A stretch of DNA of 64,000 nucleotides, taken from assembly GCF_016917355.1 (NCBI RefSeq), contig NZ_CP070304.1, forward strand, positions 4,526,001 to 4,590,000, given 5' to 3'. Source of the DNA: Glaciimonas sp. PAMC28666. GTDB lineage: Bacteria > Pseudomonadota > Gammaproteobacteria > Burkholderiales > Burkholderiaceae_D. This document shows, piece by piece, positions 42,076-49,957 of this stretch (within the stretch, counting starts at the first letter, position 1; every line of letters starts with the position of its first letter). The notes below the pieces were generated by a model. It was given only the letters and a program-made list of their open reading frames with translations, searched no databases and had not been told where the DNA came from. The position numbers and the translations under genes were made by a program.

Positions 42076-42593
42076 GCCTGACCGCACTGGTGACGATGCT
42101 CCGGATCTTACCCGCCTGGTGTTATTGGTTATTCACAGTGGCCGCGCTGTGCCTCGCCGCCAACCTGCACGGACGGCGCACTGTCCACGCCCAATGGGAT
42201 GCCGACAAAGACCGGAAGAAACAAGCCATCCAAACAATCGCGGCCAAGCAGGACATCGTCACCACCCAAACCATTACCCAATATATCAACCGCGACCGCA
42301 TCGTCCACGTTCAGGGCGCGACCCTCATTCAACAGGTACCGATCTATGTCACTAAGCAAAACGATCTTGGCTGCACTATTAACAATGGCTTTGTCCGCCT
42401 GTGGAACGCCGCAAATAGTGGCGTGCAACTTCCCGGCACCGCCGCCAGAGTTGATGATCAGGCCAGCGGGATTGGCCTCTCAGACGTTGCGACCCGGCAT
42501 AGTGTTGAAGCCACCTATACCCGCAGACTTGAAGTCCAATTGAGCGGCCTTCAAAAATGGATTGATCGGCAGCGAACTATCAGCATCGAATAA
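42072..42593 (+). CDS. i-spanin (Rz-like)
   Basis: 173 aa from the ATG at 42072, overlapping the lysozyme stop. An N-terminal membrane helix (ILPAWCYWLFTVAALCLAAN) is followed by a periplasmic helical domain (WDADKDRKKQAIQTIAAKQD). It carries an embedded lipoprotein gene in another frame (42346-42543), the Rz/Rz1 arrangement. It fuses inner and outer membranes at the last step of lysis. Confidence 0.88.
   Translation: MSLTALVTMLRILPAWCYWLFTVAALCLAANLHGRRTVHAQWDADKDRKKQAIQTIAAKQDIVTTQTITQYINRDRIVHVQGATLIQQVPIYVTKQNDLGCTINNGFVRLWNAANSGVQLPGTAARVDDQASGIGLSDVATRHSVEATYTRRLEVQLSGLQKWIDRQRTISIE
42346..42543 (+). CDS. o-spanin lipoprotein (Rz1-like), nested in Rz
   Basis: 65 aa from the internal ATG at 42346, wholly inside the Rz gene in another frame. 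Signal peptide MSLSKTILAALLTMALSAC with lipobox LSAC (C19), then a short proline-rich mature part (NFPAPPPELM, LKPPIPADLKSN). This is the classical nested outer-membrane spanin. Confidence 0.88.
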   Translation: MSLSKTILAALLTMALSACGTPQIVACNFPAPPPELMIRPAGLASQTLRPGIVLKPPIPADLKSN

Positions 42594-42779
42594 TCCGAGA
42601 TCTGCACCCGCTGGCCAGATGCAATCCGAAAGCACTATCAGTAATCAATAAACACAGAGCGCCAGATCAGTTGCGCAAACAACTGATCTGGCCTCAATCC
42701 ACTGTACAGGCCAGTGAACCAAGCCAAGGCTCTGCGACCTCGCGAGGCGGGCGCATCTCAGCACAACCAAAGGTTCCCA

Positions 42780-43566
42780 ATGGCAACTTCAATCATCCTA
42801 TGGCTCGGCACCAAACCCCGTCTTGCCGATATTCTTATTCCACGCTTTCCCGCGCATACCTGTTACGTCGAGGTGTTTGCAGGCGGAGCGGCCCTCTATT
42901 TCCTACGACCGCAAGCAGAGTCGAGGTCAGCAACGACGTCAACGGCGAACTGATCAATCTATACCGCGTCGTTAAAAATCATCTGGAAGAGTTCGTTCGT
43001 CAGTTCAAATATGCACTATCAAGCCGAGACGTTTTTAAATGGTTACAGGCCACGCCGCCCGAAACCCTAACTGACATCCAGCGCGCAGCCCGCTTCTTTT
43101 ACCTGCAGCAGCGTTGCTTCGGCGGCAAGGTCGACGGCCAGTCCTGGGGAACCGCGACCACCGCGCCACCACTCAATCTGTTACGCATCGAAGAAAACCT
43201 CTCTGCGGCGCATTTACGGCTTTCCAGCACGTATATAGAAAATATCGATTGGGCCACCTGCATCACCAAGTACTACCGGCCACATACGTTTTTCTACAGG
43301 GACCCGCCGTATTGGCAGACTGCTGGCTATGGTGTGGCGTTTGGTATCGAGCAATACGTGCGTACGGCCGAATTGATGCGGTCATTGAAGGGCAAGGCAA
43401 TTTTAAGTATCAATGACCATCCGGATATTCGGGAGATATTTACTGAATTTCAGATGGAAGAGGTGGGTATTGATTACACGGTTGGGGAGGAGGGAAGGCT
43501 GCGGCTAGGACGGAGTTGATTATTTATAGTTGGGATCGGGAAGCGGAACCGATGGGGCTTTTTTAG
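42780..43566 (+). pseudogene. DNA adenine methylase (Dam), two frameshifts
   Basis: The start MATSIILWLGTKPRLADILI and YVEVFAGGAALYFL (SAM-binding FxGG) is followed by a shift near 42911 into SRVEVSNDVNGELINLYRVV. The catalytic motif is FFYRDPPYW, where Dam proteins have DPPY. A second shift near 43499 leads to ARTELIIYSWDRE and the stop at 43566. Adding one base at each point gives a 262-aa D12-class methylase. It probably is inactive as written; both could also be sequencing errors (the second is at a short G-run). Confidence 0.82.
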
Positions 43567-43618
43567 GCTAATAATTGCACTAAGATTAATTATTGGCGAA
43601 TCAGTAGAAAGTAGAAAT

Positions 43619-43648
43619 TTTATATACTGTATATATAAACAGTATAAT
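43619..43648 (+). promoter_or_regulatory. LexA (SOS) box overlapping a promoter
   Basis: CTGT-N8-ACAG at 43627-43642 (CTGTATATATAAACAG), one base from the E. coli SOS consensus, and extended to TACTGT...ACAGTA (43625-43644). A TATAAT box follows at 43643-43648, and a weak -35 (TTTATA) lies at 43619-43624, so the box fills the spacer. LexA would block this promoter until DNA damage. It lies 51 bp upstream of the NA37-like gene. Confidence 0.8.
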
Positions 43649-43699
43649 TAATGTTGAAACGCTTGCCCCATTCAGCTCGAATAGTTTCGAAGGTACCGA

Positions 43700-44824
43700 A
43701 TGCCGGATGTGAAAAATTTGCAAATAAAGCAATTTTTATCCTACAGCATGCACCAAGTTAGGTACACTCCGATAGTTACTATTCGGAAACCATTAAAAGA
43801 GGTTAGATGTATGGAGGTTCTGCAAGCGGTTGCACATTTTTTGAATAAGTCTCGTGAAGAAAAGGATCGAAAGACTCCTTCAACGCTCCGTTTGAGGGAA
43901 ACACTGCTACCTATCAACGATAAGGTGACAACGCTAATTACAACCTTACGTCAGTTATACAACGAAAAGTCAGGGCATGGTTATGGCGTCTTTCATGAAA
44001 ATTTAGATGTTTATCCTTTTAGTGGCCAGCTTAGCGGACATGGGACTGCTGACTGGAATTTCTTACACTTCACAAAAAGAGCTATGGGGTTCTTACAGTC
44101 AAAAATTGAGGATGTGACGTTCGCAACGGGCGGGTATATTTTATTTGCCGATTACGTTGAAAATGGTGAAATATTTTTGCTTATTGCCTCGTTGAAAAAT
44201 AGGCCAGGTTTCGTTTTTGATGATGCTCTCGAACTTGCCGATCAAGAGCATATCGATCTGGATCATCTCCATGAAATGGCGCGGGTGAATTTGACAACCT
44301 GGCGCAGTGGCGGTGAGCGCTACATTTCCTTTGCCAAACGGCGCTCTTCTGGCGACGAATTTTCGCAGTATTTTAGAAAATTTATTGGTTGTGATGAGTT
44401 CACCGAATCACGAGCTTTGACGAGAAGTTTGCTCGAGGCCTTGAATGCCTACAGTTTAGCGAAAGACGATAATGCAGAAATGCGCGTTAAACGGCGCCAA
44501 ACAGTATTTGATTATTGTGAGGAAAAACGAGACGCCGGAGATCGAGTAAGTCTCATAGCGCTTTCGGCGCGTCTAAGTGATGACGAGCCGGAGGCATTTT
44601 TGAATTTTTTAAATGCTAATAGTCAACTTGGCGTTGCAGATGACTTTGATCCAGACAGAAGAGTTTACGCTAGTCTGAAGCGGTTTAGAGGAGGCGATAA
44701 GAAATTGACACTTTCTTTTGATGCAGAACTACTGGATAACAGAATAATTTATGACTCGGAGCAAGGCACGTTATTAATTAGAAATCTTCCAATCGATTTG
44801 AAAAAACAATTAGACGATAGATAA
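43700..44824 (+). CDS. NA37/NdpA-like nucleoid-associated protein (cargo)
   Basis: 374 aa, low GC, soluble. Its overall layout fits the 37-kD nucleoid-associated family (YejK/NdpA): an N-terminal LQIKQFLSYSMHQV segment, then GYILFADYVENGEIFLLIAS and LKNRPGFVFDDALEL. EHIDLDHLHEMARVNLTTWR and ERYISFAKRRSSGDEFSQYF (motif FxxFIGC next) complete it. It is shorter in places than YejK and not adjacent to core genes; placed behind a LexA box and 3 bp before a membrane-protein gene. In such a pair it could be the sensor, perhaps of phage DNA. Role inferred. Confidence 0.75.
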   Translation: MPDVKNLQIKQFLSYSMHQVRYTPIVTIRKPLKEVRCMEVLQAVAHFLNKSREEKDRKTPSTLRLRETLLPINDKVTTLITTLRQLYNEKSGHGYGVFHENLDVYPFSGQLSGHGTADWNFLHFTKRAMGFLQSKIEDVTFATGGYILFADYVENGEIFLLIASLKNRPGFVFDDALELADQEHIDLDHLHEMARVNLTTWRSGGERYISFAKRRSSGDEFSQYFRKFIGCDEFTESRALTRSLLEALNAYSLAKDDNAEMRVKRRQTVFDYCEEKRDAGDRVSLIALSARLSDDEPEAFLNFLNANSQLGVADDFDPDRRVYASLKRFRGGDKKLTLSFDAELLDNRIIYDSEQGTLLIRNLPIDLKKQLDDR

Positions 44825-44827
44825 ACC

Positions 44828-46005
44828 GTGCTAAATCAAAAAGAAAAGCTCGCTATTTGCCGAAAAATTTTTTTCGAACTTGATGCATCAAAGTTCGATA
44901 AGGGTAGTCTGAGTGGCAAGCTAAGCGCTTCAAAAGCAAATTGCGAGTTAGTAGCCACGCTGCTGGACAATGATATGTTGTTTCCTACACGTGACTTTTT
45001 AACAGAAAATCCTGAGATTAAATTTACTATTGAACTCACGTTACCGAGAACGAAAGAGGCATTTTCGCGAAATCTATAGACGATCTTCTTCAAAGTCAAG
45101 CTAGCGCTCGTTATGTGGCCCCTCATAATTTATATATCGCTCAAACAGATGAAATGATCTCCGTGTCCGAGGCCCCTATATCCGAATCAGCTAAAAATTA
45201 CTTTGCAACTCTTAAAGCGGTAGCGTTATTAAAGCATGTTTCAGATTTCGAGGATATGTCAACTGGATCCTTAAAACTTGTCTTTTTGCAACGTGAAAAA
45301 TTTGAGATTCCAATCTATTTCGATGCGTTAAATTTAAACTGTTTAACTGAAGTTGATGGATGGCTTTCAATGCTTTCCGATGATGCTCATAAAGAACAAA
45401 GGAAAGTAATTTTTCGCACTGTGGTTCTGGACGCACTGAAACAGATTGATATTAGACTACGATTTATTAAATTCTTGGAATTATTTAGTGAGTTATATCA
45501 ACGTTTTCAAGACAATTATCAACTTTACGTATCAGAGTTTTCATTCGAAAAAATACTCGGGGATGTCACTGAAAAAAAATTAGATTACATTTTAAAATTT
45601 AACAAAGCATTTTCTGATATTCAAAATCAGCTTTTAGCAATTCCCGTTGCTGTTGTTCTTGTTGGTGGGCAGTTGGAACATCACGATCACCTTATGGTTA
45701 AAAACGTAGTTATTTTCTTGGGAATTTTTGTATTTTCTTTACTAATGTCGATGCTTATTCGGAATCAAGTTGATGTTCTCAATTCTATTGCCCACGAGAT
45801 TTCTCTCCAGCGCGAGGAGTTGGCACAAAATCATTCGGCCATAGCGGCTAAATTCGCAGAAACTTATAAAGAATTAAAAATAAGAGAGGACCGACAACGA
45901 ACGTTAATAAGAATTGTAGATGGATTGGTCGCGTTGGCATTAGGGGGAACCACATGGCTCTTTCTCTGGTATTCTGGGACGCTCAGTCTCCTAGGAATCG
46001 TCTGA
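44828..46005 (+). pseudogene. Membrane protein, one frameshift (cargo effector candidate)
   Basis: A GTG start at 44828, 3 bp after the NA37-like stop, opens an 83-codon frame that ends at 45079. The next frame carries the rest (AKSIDDLLQSQASARYVAPH and on) to 46005; adding one T to the TTTT at 45062-45065 joins them into a 392-aa protein. The C-terminal part has membrane helices (LLAIPVAVVLVGG, VVIFLGIFVFSLLMSMLI, and IVDGLVALALGGTTWLFLWY) separated by a coiled-coil-like segment. As written, an alternative is two separate proteins (83 and 296 aa). It may be a membrane effector. Confidence 0.7.
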
Positions 46006-46091
46006 TCCTATATTTCTTACATACTTATGTTTGGTTAAGGTTTGATCGGTTCAACTTTGCGCATGAGTTGTCCAGGATGAGGGATGGATTT

Positions 46092-46325
46092 CTAACTCAA
46101 GTTCTTGAAAATATCTTGTCCGCGAGGCTTTAGCATTTCTTGAGCAATTTTTTCGCCAAATATTTTCGGCAAAACTTCGCTGGCTGGACGTGCTTGCGCG
46201 AAATCCTCCTCTGTCCATTCATGACCATCCAGATCAGCAAGAATATCAGCATTAATAGCTGCATCCTCCTCTAGGGTAGGAAGAATTATCTCGCGGCCAG
46301 AACGTGTCCTAAGTGTGTTTGACAA
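46092..46325 (-). CDS. BrnA-like antitoxin-type protein
   Basis: 77 aa. The central part (LPTLEEDAAINADILADLDG) matches the BrnA N-terminal motif also seen at 7855 (PTPEENAAINAGIAADPDAY); the C-terminus (KPRGQDIFKNLS) lacks the ribbon-helix-helix of BrnA. It follows mqsA by 22 bp, probably in the same transcript. Whether it is an antitoxin for a distant BrnT is unknown. Confidence 0.6.
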   Translation of the reverse strand: MSNTLRTRSGREIILPTLEEDAAINADILADLDGHEWTEEDFAQARPASEVLPKIFGEKIAQEMLKPRGQDIFKNLS

Positions 46326-46347
46326 TTCGTTTTACCTCCCTAAATTT

Positions 46348-46755
46348 TTATGTCGCTCTAACCTCGGCCAGCAGGTCAGGGTGACGATCAAGTACTCTGA
46401 GCAATTTCACCAGCGCCAAAGGCGGCTTGGTTTTGCCGTTTTCATAGCGAGAGAACGCATTGACACCACCGCCGAAAATTTCTGCAGCTTCGCGTTGATC
46501 CAAGTGAAGTTTTTTGCGAACATCCGCGATAAAGCCAGGGTCAACAATAGAGGCATTGATTTGCTTGTTAAATGCCAGCATCAGTTGCATGGTGCGCCGG
46601 GATTCATCCATACCTAAAACGGACTCATCGCAGGCAGGGCAAAAATCACCGGTCACCAAGGGCAGAATAGTGGTTTCTCCCTTGTAAGTGTATGGCAGAT
46701 CGCGGGTATCATGAAACAAACCCGCTGCTGCGCAAGATGGACATTTCATATTCAT
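46348..46755 (-). CDS. mqsA: MqsA antitoxin
   Basis: 135 aa. An N-terminal zinc-binding domain with two CxxC pairs (MKCPSCAAAG and FCPACDES) and a C-terminal XRE helix-turn-helix (LDQREAAEIFGGGVNAFSRY, ENGKTKPP) are the MqsA layout. It neutralises MqsR and represses its own operon. Start overlaps the mqsR stop by 4 bp. Confidence 0.93.
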   Translation of the reverse strand: MNMKCPSCAAAGLFHDTRDLPYTYKGETTILPLVTGDFCPACDESVLGMDESRRTMQLMLAFNKQINASIVDPGFIADVRKKLHLDQREAAEIFGGGVNAFSRYENGKTKPPLALVKLLRVLDRHPDLLAEVRAT

Positions 46756-47048
46756 AGCTCCTTGAAGGACACGATGAGTACGTCATCAATGACCGTTAAT
46801 TTTAAATAAACTTCGCCCGCGCGCGTGGTCGGTCGGTATACATCTTGCCAAATGCGATGGTCAGCGTGTGTAGTCATACTTTTATAAAAATCAGCAGTTG
46901 TCAGTTTAAATATAACGGCAATCATGTCGTCAAAATCAAACCCCAATCCAGTAGCACCTTCCCGAGCCATTTTTGTTGTGCGTACCTGTCCTGCTTCGAT
47001 CATGCGTTTTATGACTGATAACTTGCAGTGAGCGGTCCTTTTTTCCAT
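46752..47048 (-). CDS. mqsR: MqsR toxin (mRNA interferase)
   Basis: 98 aa. RelE-like endoribonuclease toxin that cuts mRNA at GCU sites in the family. Seen: MEKRTAHCKLSVIKRMIEAG, GFDFDDMIAVIFKLTTADFY, KSMTTHADHRIWQDVYRP and GEVYLKLTVIDDVLIVSFKE. It is first in the mqsR-mqsA order, with an MqsA-type palindrome 11 bp upstream. Confidence 0.93.
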   Translation of the reverse strand: MEKRTAHCKLSVIKRMIEAGQVRTTKMAREGATGLGFDFDDMIAVIFKLTTADFYKSMTTHADHRIWQDVYRPTTRAGEVYLKLTVIDDVLIVSFKEL

Positions 47049-47059
47049 TTCTAAATATT

Positions 47060-47072
47060 AACCTGTATGGTT
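47060..47072 (-). promoter_or_regulatory. Putative MqsA operator
   Basis: AACCTGTATGGTT: inverted AACC/GGTT with the same total length as the E. coli MqsA palindrome AACCTTTTAGGTT. It lies 11 bp before the mqsR start, so MqsA likely autorepresses here. Confidence 0.65.
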
Positions 47073-47251
47073 GTATTTGGCAAGTTGGTTAATGCTTGAG
47101 GGATGATACAAAAGCTGTAGAAAGCCGTGAAAAACCGTTCCGCAACTAAATCAGGCCCCACGCCAGCATTAGCTCTTCAGCCTGTTGAAATAGGGTGGTT
47201 GCGGAACGAAAAGTGAGGTAACTCTTTGATTTTATTGAATTAGACAGTAGA

Positions 47252-47353
47252 CTTGAAAACTAGCGACGGTTTATCCCGTTCGTGAGTTCGAATCTCACCG
47301 CTTCCGCCAGTTTTAAACATAAAGCCCTGATTATTCAGGGCTTTTTTGTTTTG
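47252..47353 (+). repeat. attR: 102-bp direct repeat
   Basis: Exact copy of 7245-7346: the tRNA-Ser 3' part from the anticodon loop, CCA, and the terminator (47323-47347). The 5' half of the tRNA is absent here, so this marks the right prophage border. Confidence 0.95.
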
Positions 47354-47745
47354 CGGGTTTGATTTCTTAATTGTGTATTTGGTACTTTTAAGACAATCGT
47401 TGCGGGAGGAGTGAATTTCCCCATCGTTGTACGTGGCTGCTTTCGAGATTTGAAAGGAGTCAATCATGGCCGAATTTGTTTTTCTACATGATGGGTTCTG
47501 ACATCATTGACGAAAGGTATAAAACAGATTAACGCCGCAAAACAAATTCACTGAAAGCCTTGTCTCTCGTTGTTGACCCAAAGGGGACAACGATGCGCTG
47601 CGGGATTGGCTGACCGCGCATCGAGTGGTGTGAATAAGGTTAGAAATATTTAAGTTGATAGGAAGTAGTCATTTGAAATGATCGCACTCCGCGCGCTTCA
47701 GACAACAATGCGCCCCAAAGCGGCCGGCAGGCCGAGACCCGCATT
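47354..47745. other. Right flank with brnA-remnant
   Basis: Diverged similarity to the left side continues to about 47400. At 47588-47632 a segment reads like the BrnA C-terminus (compare DALRDWL), close to 8063-8108 in the prophage. At about 47712 the block CCAAAGCGG also matches near 8174. No intact gene. The chromosome next to tRNA-Ser may once have held a related element. Confidence 0.55.
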
Positions 47746-48489
47746 TTAGGTGAGATTCAATCCACCATCCGAGAGCAGAATTTCACCGGTAATATAGTCT
47801 GAGGCGACCAGCAACGCGACGACCTGAGCAATATCTTCAGGACTAGCGGCACGGCGCATTGGTGCTCGTTCCTTCCAAAGCTGCTGCGCCTGCGTCCAGC
47901 TCGACGTAAGAGGCGTATCTACCAGGCCGGGGGCGACAGCATTCACCCGGATATCCGGCGCGAGCGAAACAGCGAGCAATCGGGTTACATGGTTTAACGC
48001 GGCCTTCGTTGCTGCGTAAGGAATGGAAGCCCCCTTTGGTCGTACGCCCGCGTGTGAACTTACGTTCACGATGCAGCCAGGACGTCCGCGTGCAGCAGCA
48101 TCACGGAGCGCAGATTCCGCTTCGGCCGCTAGACGAAAAGGTGCGACAACATTGATCTCATATAGCTCATGCCAGATGGCTGGTGTGGCGGCAGCAAGAT
48201 CAGCGTGTGGAATTATGCGGCTGATTCCGGCGTTGTTGACTAAAACGTCAAGTCGGCCCCATACAGCAACAGCTTCGCGGACGAGTCTCACCCTGTCCGC
48301 GTCGTCGGCCAGATCAGCTTGAACGTAAACTGCCGAGCCGAGTTCAATGGCTAACGCATGTCCCGCTTCAGCCGAACTGCGCGAATGTAAGACGATTGAG
48401 AATCCTTCCTTGGAGAGTCTGCGGGCGATTGCAGCGCCGATACCGGAGGTCGAGCCAGTGATAAGAGCAACAGGAGGCGGAGTTTTCAT
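47746..48489 (-). CDS. SDR-family oxidoreductase
   Basis: 247 aa classical short-chain dehydrogenase/reductase. NAD(P)-binding TGSTSGIGAAIA near residue 12, NNAG at about 86, the catalytic serine in IVNVSSHAG, and YAATKAALN (Y-x-x-x-K). The C-terminal YITGEILLSDGGLNL is typical. Substrate unknown; resembles 3-oxoacyl-ACP reductase/FabG-type enzymes. Stands alone beside the prophage border. Confidence 0.92.
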   Translation of the reverse strand: MKTPPPVALITGSTSGIGAAIARRLSKEGFSIVLHSRSSAEAGHALAIELGSAVYVQADLADDADRVRLVREAVAVWGRLDVLVNNAGISRIIPHADLAAATPAIWHELYEINVVAPFRLAAEAESALRDAAARGRPGCIVNVSSHAGVRPKGASIPYAATKAALNHVTRLLAVSLAPDIRVNAVAPGLVDTPLTSSWTQAQQLWKERAPMRRAASPEDIAQVVALLVASDYITGEILLSDGGLNLT

Positions 48490-49163
48490 AGGGGGTTAGT
48501 AACAAAGTAATGGTTTGCCGCAATTGAGCGGAGGTTCTCATGAGGGGTTTTGACCAAATGACCGCTTCCGGTTGAGCGCGCTCAACCGAGTATTTAGCGA
48601 AACCATGCAAAAAATTGTTTTGGTCAATCATAAAGTCGATAATTGTGGCCATGAACGATACCCTAAAACCCAACCCAATTCCCTGATCGGCTCTGAGTCG
48701 ATCCTAGTAGCTTTTCTACAATGCTGCCTTATTTGAACATGATGTTGGTATTAAACTCAACGATAAAGAGTACTTCGATGTCGAGGATATTGCATCAGCG
48801 AGGGATGGATTAAGTCCCGGCCGGAAGCGCCAGATCGGAAGGACAATCCTCTAATGACTAAAGTAAAAGGCACACTCGGACCTTTCTATCCGTAGGTGCT
48901 GTTCTTGGTTGGGGTTACCGGGGATTTTTTTATAATAACGATATCTGCCTAATTGCCGCCATGCTGGCCGTACGATTAATGCCGGACACCGGCCCCTTTG
49001 TCCGTTTGAAGCCTCACGCTATTTGAAATGAAAAGGCGCTGAAGCGCGCAAGTGGGGCGATCGTTTCAAGGTTAAATTCTGCCGCATTTTTTTACCCCCA
49101 ATTCACAGTCATCCTGAATGCTTCAACAGAAATTGCGTTATGGGCAAGGGATTCACAAAAGAG
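48490..49163. other. Non-coding or decayed region, ~670 bp
   Basis: No convincing gene on either strand. Short frames around 48750-48855 (one giving EYFDVEDIASARDGLSPGRK) look like scraps of a lost gene, but I cannot name it. The last 70 bases lead into the GntR promoter. Confidence 0.45.
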
Positions 49164-49199
49164 TTGACAGGCGAATAGTCGATATGTATTCTGTATACA
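49164..49199 (+). promoter_or_regulatory. Promoter and GntR-type operator
   Basis: TTGACA (49164-49169), 17 bp, TATTCT (49187-49192). A palindrome TGTATACA (49192-49199) inside TATGTATTCTGTATACATA overlaps the -10. This suits autoregulation by the FCD-GntR protein encoded 31 bp downstream. Confidence 0.7.
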
Positions 49200-49230
49200 T
49201 ATACTTAACGCGCTGTTTTTAAAGGGCCCC

Positions 49231-49929
49231 ATGCAAAAACTTGAGACACCCACCCAGCTGATGGAGACGGTCTACAACGCCATCCTTGATGCCATTTGCG
49301 ACGTTAGGTTAGTACCAAACGAGCGTATCACTCAAGAGGGATTAGCAGAGGCGTTGGGGGTTTCGCGTCAGCCTATTCTGCAGGCGTTCCACGCGCTCAA
49401 GCGCGAAGGCTTCATTACTGATGCGGGGCGCAAGGGAGTGATGGTCACGCCACTTGACCCGCAGCAGTTGATCGATCTTTACCAGATTCGGGCGGCGCTG
49501 GACGGCTTGGCTGCGCGCGAGGCTGCTGAGCGCATGAAGGCACAACATAATCCGGAGCAGCAGCGCACCGGAGAGGCCTTGATCACTGCCGGACGGCAGG
49601 CGATAGCGAGTGGTCTGCCTGCCAATCTGATAATCGCCGACATTAATTTTCATCAATTTATCTACCAGGCTTCGGGGAACCGCATGATCGCCGCAACCGC
49701 CTTAATTCACTGGAATCATATTCGGCGTGCGATGGGGGCCATTTTGCTCAGCGATATCCGTCCCTCAGATCGGGTATGGGATGAGCACCAAGCGATTCTG
49801 GATGCCGTAATCATGGGAAATTCAACGCAGGCCGAGTCGCTCGCAAGGCGCCATGCAGAAAGCGCTGCGGAGCATTTGGCCAGTGTATTAATGAGCGACG
49901 AGTACGCAACAAAACGCAAGCAAGCCTAA
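49231..49929 (+). CDS. GntR-family regulator with FCD domain
   Basis: 232 aa. N-terminal winged helix (EGLAEALGVSRQPILQAFHALKREGF) and a C-terminal FCD ligand-binding domain (DLYQIRAALDGLAAREAAER and HQAILDAVIMGNSTQAESLA, RRHAESA). FCD regulators of the FadR group respond to small organic acids. It precedes dioxygenase and SDR genes on the same strand, so it probably controls them. Confidence 0.92.
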   Translation: MQKLETPTQLMETVYNAILDAICDVRLVPNERITQEGLAEALGVSRQPILQAFHALKREGFITDAGRKGVMVTPLDPQQLIDLYQIRAALDGLAAREAAERMKAQHNPEQQRTGEALITAGRQAIASGLPANLIIADINFHQFIYQASGNRMIAATALIHWNHIRRAMGAILLSDIRPSDRVWDEHQAILDAVIMGNSTQAESLARRHAESAAEHLASVLMSDEYATKRKQA

Positions 49930-49957
49930 CAGCATCTAAATAATACGGGACACAGTA

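Larger units (their letters stand above)
7245..47353. mobile_element. Complete tailed-phage prophage in tRNA-Ser, ~40.1 kb
   Basis: The element is bounded by an exact 102-bp direct repeat in tRNA-Ser. It contains integrase, a CI/Cro-type switch with shared operators, replication genes, P27-type small terminase, large terminase, HK97-type portal, protease and capsid. A full set of long-non-contractile-tail genes, lysis genes and three cargo islands complete it. Gene order is that of a lambdoid siphovirus with a GTA-like distal tail module. All core structural genes are open, but brnA, the replication protein, dam and one cargo gene carry frameshifts, so the infectious state is uncertain. Confidence 0.95.

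Noticed and set aside
42671-43519. A 282-aa plus-strand gene starting upstream of dam
   Set aside because: Its first 80 residues read the dam start in the wrong frame; treated as part of the frameshifted dam gene.
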